Assembly (NCBI RefSeq): GCF_021018805.1 | Contig: NC_086247.1 | Span: forward strand, 118,889,094 to 118,953,093 | Source: Prinia subflava | Lineage: Eukaryota > Chordata > Aves > Passeriformes > Cisticolidae | Reading direction: 5' to 3' | DNA length: 64,000 bases | Part shown: positions 61,401 through 64,000 of the stretch, in pieces | Layout of the letters: each line of letters starts with the position of its first letter | Numbering within the stretch: position 1 is the first letter of the stretch | Position numbers and translations under genes: made by a program | Notes under the pieces: model-generated | Database searches by the model: none | What the model saw: only the letters and a program-made list of their open reading frames with translations | What the model was told of the DNA's origin: nothing

Positions 61401-63258
61401 TTAGGGCTGCTGACCAAGAGGTAACACCCAAAGCTTTGTAACTTGGGAACTGACCCCAAGCAAACCCAAGTTTAGGGTTGCAGTCTTGACAAGGAGGAAT
61501 GAGGTAATGACAAGGAGGTAATGCTGCTTTGAAAGAAAGGACATGAATACAGATATTGTCAATGGAAAAAGCTTCTTCAAATGCCACGGGCACACGTGAA
61601 AGATAAGGCAAAAGCATTGAACATCAACCCTTGCCATTATTATTTAATCCATCAGTGCTAAGAAGGAGAGCATTAAGCAATCATCCCTCCAAAGCAGGGG
61701 ACACAGAAAACAGCTTGTTTTCAGTCAGTACAGATCTGAGAGGTACTGCCTTGCCTCTGTCAAATTGATGTTGTGTAGGGGAAAGAGAATTCCCACAGTC
61801 TTATTTGGGGCTACAAAATCCTGGTCTGCTAGTTCTGTGTTGCATAATGTAAGAAGTAATTAGAGATCAGCATCACTGACATTCACATAAATCCTGAAAT
61901 ATTTTTATGGCTCAGAGCTTACCTAATAGGATTAAACAAAGCAAATATTCAATTAGTTCTTTATAGGCCATGGCAAAATCTCTGCTGAAATGATGCAAGC
62001 GACATTCAAATGTATCCTTGGGATGTAACATATTATATAACAATAGTTATTTCAGTATATATTACTATATATGCTTTGCTACTCCTAAATTAGACATGCA
62101 ACCATTCATTGTATGATTCTGAAAGCACATTAACCTGGAATTACACCATCTTCAAGGAAATAATCTCCTTTGTCATTAAAAGAAAGCTTACATAGTAAAC
62201 ATCATTTTTATTATGCTAAATAACATTTGCTATTACATAAAAATCAAGCCAAATATTTAAACTTTAAACTATGTAATACACTTTTGAAATATAAAGCTTG
62301 GAGAAATCCAAGCCTTGGAGAGTATATGAGCAGGAAGGTAAATATAGTTATTTTTAATAAGCGGCACCGCATTAAATTCAGGAGCAAAAAATGAGAAGGT
62401 GCCAAACAGTTCTAGGCTGAAACTTCCAAATGCCTAAGGGTATGGTTGCACAAACATGCTCCCATGAGGCAAATTAGGGCTGATTTTAGAGAGTATTGAT
62501 TATTGTGTGTTAACTGTGTGCAAGCCCCTCTCCCACAGGTAATTTTGCACCATTTCCTGCTTGTCTGGCTGCCAGAGGGACACCATTTCTCAGCATGGTA
62601 TTGCTAAACATTAACCTGCATTTGTAAGGCCTTGCTTGGCTTGTGATGATCTGTAATCAGAGCTATACCCATGCTGAAAGTCAAGGAAATACAGGACTCC
62701 AGGCACTCAAACATTCTGAAAATAGTGTGAGCATCAAAGTCATTAGTGAGTTTCTGAAAAGCTGTACCCTAAGACTGGGAAATGTCACTGTGGAAGCCCT
62801 TCACAACTCCTTGGTGATTTTACCCTTTCTTTCTCAGCAGCACTCACTCCAAGAGAGTTACAGGGGTCAGAAAGGCATCCTTAAAGAAAGGCTATCAAAT
62901 GACTGAAGTCAGGTGATTCCTGCCTCCTCACAGGGCAGATCCCTATGACCATTCCCATTTGGGATCAGAAGTCCTGCCTGGGCATGCCTTTCTGTCTCCA
63001 CATAGGAGAGGAGAGTCCCCGTTCCCTGGGCTGGTGGCCATGAAGCTCATTCCTCTTCTGGCAAATGTCTTGGCGTTTTTAAAGGGGAAGCCAGTGCTGT
63101 CTGGAGAAGGTTGTTTGTCCCTGATGGCTTAGCCCAGAAATGGCTGTCACCTCTCTTCCAGGGCCTCAAGGGGGACATTGGACCGGCGGGTGTCATGGGC
63201 CCGCCCGGCAGGCCCGGTCCTGTTGGCCAGCCGGGCCCCCCTGGACCGTCAGGATTAG
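34350..63258 (+). CDS. COLQ: Acetylcholinesterase collagenic tail peptide (ColQ), 5' part, 12 exons
   Basis: ColQ forms a triple-helical tail that attaches AChE (and BChE) tetramers and anchors them in the synaptic basal lamina through heparan sulfate proteoglycan and MuSK. The exons are 34350-34455, 46725-46837, 48632-48727, 51973-52017, 52785-52811, 54170-54241, 56610-56672, 57592-57618, 58237-58281, 58987-59022, 59897-59977 and 63162-63258. They join in frame into 269 residues and one base. Visible are a signal peptide (1 to about 27, hydrophobic core [10 protein letters not shown]), the [21 protein letters not shown] (51-67), and an unbroken Gly-X-Y stem from residue 100 with basic heparin-binding clusters RPGRKGRP (125-132) and RPGKRGKQ (230-237). 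Order and sequence follow human COLQ. The remaining stem and the C-terminal Cys-rich domain are outside the window. Two cysteines before the PRAD (39, 48) are not in the human protein as I recall it. Confidence 0.96.
42155..42218 (+). mobile_element. CR1 LINE 3' tail
   Basis: Contains ggtcttttccagcctaaagg followed by the atgctatgattctatt tail, typical of a severely truncated CR1 on the plus strand, in COLQ intron 1. Confidence 0.75.
44330..44505. repeat. AT-rich degenerate repeat (TATCTATTAGTAATAG-like)
   Basis: Repeated variants of attgataa, tatataat and tagtaatagtatctatta occur over about 175 bp with no strict period. Confidence 0.75.
46725..46837 (+). CDS. COLQ: COLQ coding exon 2 (PRAD)
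   Basis: Completes Asp36 and encodes [19 protein letters not shown], then [12 protein letters not shown] and RHSWST to residue 73. Acceptor gaacag, donor ACT|gtaagt, phase 1 to 0. The proline-rich attachment domain is diagnostic of ColQ. The human PRAD reads [17 protein letters not shown], so here Gly replaces Thr and Tyr replaces the first Phe of the final pair. Confidence 0.95.
48396..48434. repeat. (GGA)n-type purine tract
   Basis: A 39-bp purine-only run of gagg and gaggaa units in COLQ intron 2, about 200 bp before exon 3. Confidence 0.85.
48632..48727 (+). CDS. COLQ: COLQ coding exon 3 (linker and start of collagen)
   Basis: Encodes residues 74-105, starting [15 protein letters not shown] and ending AGPPGPQ, where the Gly-X-Y repeat begins at residue 100. 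Acceptor tttcacag, donor CAG|gtgagt, phase 0 to 0. The human counterpart ends GSPGPPGPQ. The linker is only weakly conserved. Confidence 0.88.
49797..49890 (-). mobile_element. CR1 LINE 3' fragment
   Basis: agaataacataatagtttga gttggaagggacctttaaag is the reverse complement of the CR1 end, continuing into the adjacent unique-looking sequence. Confidence 0.8.
50336..50397 (-). mobile_element. CR1 LINE 3' fragment
   Basis: agaatcataggatggtttgg gttggaagagacctt followed by ctccaactcccc is the CR1 3' end read in reverse. Confidence 0.88.
51973..52017 (+). CDS. COLQ: COLQ coding exon 4 (collagen)
   Basis: A 45-nt exon encoding [15 protein letters not shown] (residues 106-120), five full Gly-X-Y triplets. 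Acceptor ccctag, donor AAA|gtaagt. Confidence 0.95.
52785..52811 (+). CDS. COLQ: COLQ coding exon 5 (collagen, first heparin-binding cluster)
   Basis: A 27-nt exon encoding GEIGRPGRK (121-129). With GRP at the start of the next exon it builds RPGRKGRP, the first heparan-sulfate-binding motif of ColQ. Acceptor tggcag, donor AAG|gtatga. Confidence 0.94.
54170..54241 (+). CDS. COLQ: COLQ coding exon 6 (collagen)
   Basis: A 72-nt exon encoding [19 protein letters not shown] and PVGPK (130-153). Acceptor ttcaag, donor AAG|gtaaga. Almost identical to the human segment. Confidence 0.96.
54242..56609 (+). other. COLQ intron 6
   Basis: A 2.4-kb intron. Positions about 55370-56000 are unusually pyrimidine-rich on the plus strand, which creates long hydrophobic open frames without other coding signs. 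No mobile element was recognised. Confidence 0.75.
56610..56672 (+). CDS. COLQ: COLQ coding exon 7 (collagen)
   Basis: A 63-nt exon encoding [20 protein letters not shown] and K (154-174). Acceptor cctttag, donor AAG|gtttgt. Confidence 0.95.
57592..57618 (+). CDS. COLQ: COLQ coding exon 8 (collagen)
   Basis: A 27-nt exon encoding GFPGTRGEK (175-183); human has GYPGSRGEK. Acceptor cctttag, donor AAG|gtcagt. Confidence 0.93.
58237..58281 (+). CDS. COLQ: COLQ coding exon 9 (collagen)
   Basis: A 45-nt exon encoding [15 protein letters not shown] (184-198). Acceptor cttcag, donor CCG|gtaatt. Confidence 0.94.
58987..59022 (+). CDS. COLQ: COLQ coding exon 10 (collagen)
   Basis: A 36-nt exon encoding [12 protein letters not shown] (199-210). 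Acceptor ttgtag, donor AAA|gtaagt. Confidence 0.94.
59897..59977 (+). CDS. COLQ: COLQ coding exon 11 (collagen, second heparin-binding cluster)
   Basis: An 81-nt exon encoding [19 protein letters not shown] then RPGKRGKQ (211-237). The basic run RPGKRGKQ is the second heparan-sulfate-binding site. Acceptor accaag, donor CAA|gtagga. Confidence 0.96.
59978..63161 (+). other. COLQ intron 11
   Basis: A 3.2-kb intron with a (TTTG)7 microsatellite at 60717-60744. No exon, RNA gene or mobile element was recognised. In human the flanking exons encode contiguous residues, so none is missing. Confidence 0.8.
60717..60744. repeat. (TTTG)7 microsatellite
   Basis: Seven perfect tttg units in COLQ intron 11. 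Confidence 0.95.
63162..63258 (+). CDS. COLQ: COLQ coding exon 12 (collagen, last in window)
   Basis: A 97-nt exon encoding [19 protein letters not shown] then [13 protein letters not shown] (238-269) plus one base. Acceptor cttccag, donor G|gtaagc, phase 0 to 1. It is the first collagen exon not made of whole triplets. Compared with the human segment I recall, it has one more triplet (GPA). The local GC content is markedly higher than in its flanks. Confidence 0.94.
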
Positions 63259-64000
63259 GTAAGCACAAAATGAGGACACGTCCCCCAGGGTGTCCCTGCT
63301 CCCCAGCCTCCCCGACTCCTCAGGCACACACTGGCCCCTCTGCACAAAGTGCTGCAGGGCTTTGTCTGCTTCCCCATCCATGGCAAGGAGAGGATTTCTC
63401 CTGAAGGCAGGTCATGCCATCCTCCTCCATTATGAAGACTCGATATCTTACTTTAAAGCCTACTTTAAGGCTTCTGATGTTTCAAATAAAACCAAAACTA
63501 AAGCCTATGTGGTCCCTGAGGGATTTTTGTAGATGAGGACAATAAAAAGCCACCTGGCAGCCTTGGGGAGACTAGGTAATCTCCATCATCAAAGGCCTGC
63601 TTCTCCAGATAAGAGCCACTGCCTGGCTTACAGTGAAAAACTGTGATTTCTAATCTGCCAGGACATATTCACCCTGTGCAGCTCTGCAAGAGAAAATGAG
63701 ATGAGATTCAAGTTACAGTGTCTTTAAGGGAAGAATGGAAGAGAATGGAAAGGGATAGGAGTTGAGGGAAAAAAACAGCAGTGGAGAAAAACGCTGTATA
63801 ATTACACTCACTGCAATTGTGTGTGTTGGAGAAATCATGGGGAAAGCCTTGTTATAACATAATTGTGCATCTTGAGAGCTGTGCATGCACATGAACCCTG
63901 GTCAGCTTGTGGGTCCAAACATGGACATGAAGGGCAATACATGACCCACAATACAGAATGTCCCCTTCTGTTTTGCTTTCCCTTTTCCTTCCCTTGCTTG
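63259..64000 (+). other. Start of COLQ intron 12, runs off window
   Basis: No acceptor followed by a collagen or Cys-rich reading frame was found before 64000, so the intron continues beyond the edge. Confidence 0.75.

Overview
The window looks like part of a bird chromosome. Evidence for a bird is the scatter of short CR1 LINE 3' ends, the absence of mammalian SINEs, fairly compact introns, and two vertebrate genes that are also neighbours in human. All gene calls come from reading splice signals and translations by eye and comparing them with remembered human proteins; no database search was run. The species cannot be named from the sequence alone.

Layout. Bases 1-2400 are AT-rich with no convincing exon. 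Bases about 2500-3560 form a CpG island with three CCAAT boxes and GC boxes, which is the promoter of HACL1. HACL1 (2-hydroxyacyl-CoA lyase 1, peroxisomal) runs on the + strand from ATG 3199 to stop 22304. Its 17 coding exons join in one frame into a complete 570-residue protein with the ThDP-binding motif, the catalytic-region Glu and a C-terminal SNL peroxisomal signal. Bases 22305 to about 34100 are intergenic and hold two candidate poly(A) signals, one probable solo LTR of an endogenous retrovirus, CR1 fragments and a 16-bp tandem repeat.

COLQ (collagen-like tail subunit of asymmetric acetylcholinesterase) starts at ATG 34350 on the + strand and runs off the right edge. Twelve coding exons (269 residues) are present: signal peptide, the proline-rich attachment domain (PRAD) that binds AChE tetramers, and the collagen stem with both basic heparan-sulfate-binding clusters. 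The rest of the stem and the C-terminal Cys-rich domain lie beyond 64000.

The two genes are head to tail about 12 kb apart, as in human (HACL1 then COLQ). They are not functionally linked: HACL1 works in peroxisomal alpha-oxidation of branched and 2-hydroxy fatty acids, and COLQ anchors AChE in the neuromuscular basal lamina. I found no previously undescribed multi-gene system. The more interesting observations are two extra cysteines before the COLQ PRAD, an in-frame upstream ATG whose frame crosses an AG microsatellite in the COLQ leader, a MEF2/E-box pair upstream of COLQ, a competing frame-breaking splice donor in HACL1, a perfect 15-bp hairpin and a RUNX-type palindrome in HACL1 introns, and the solo LTR.
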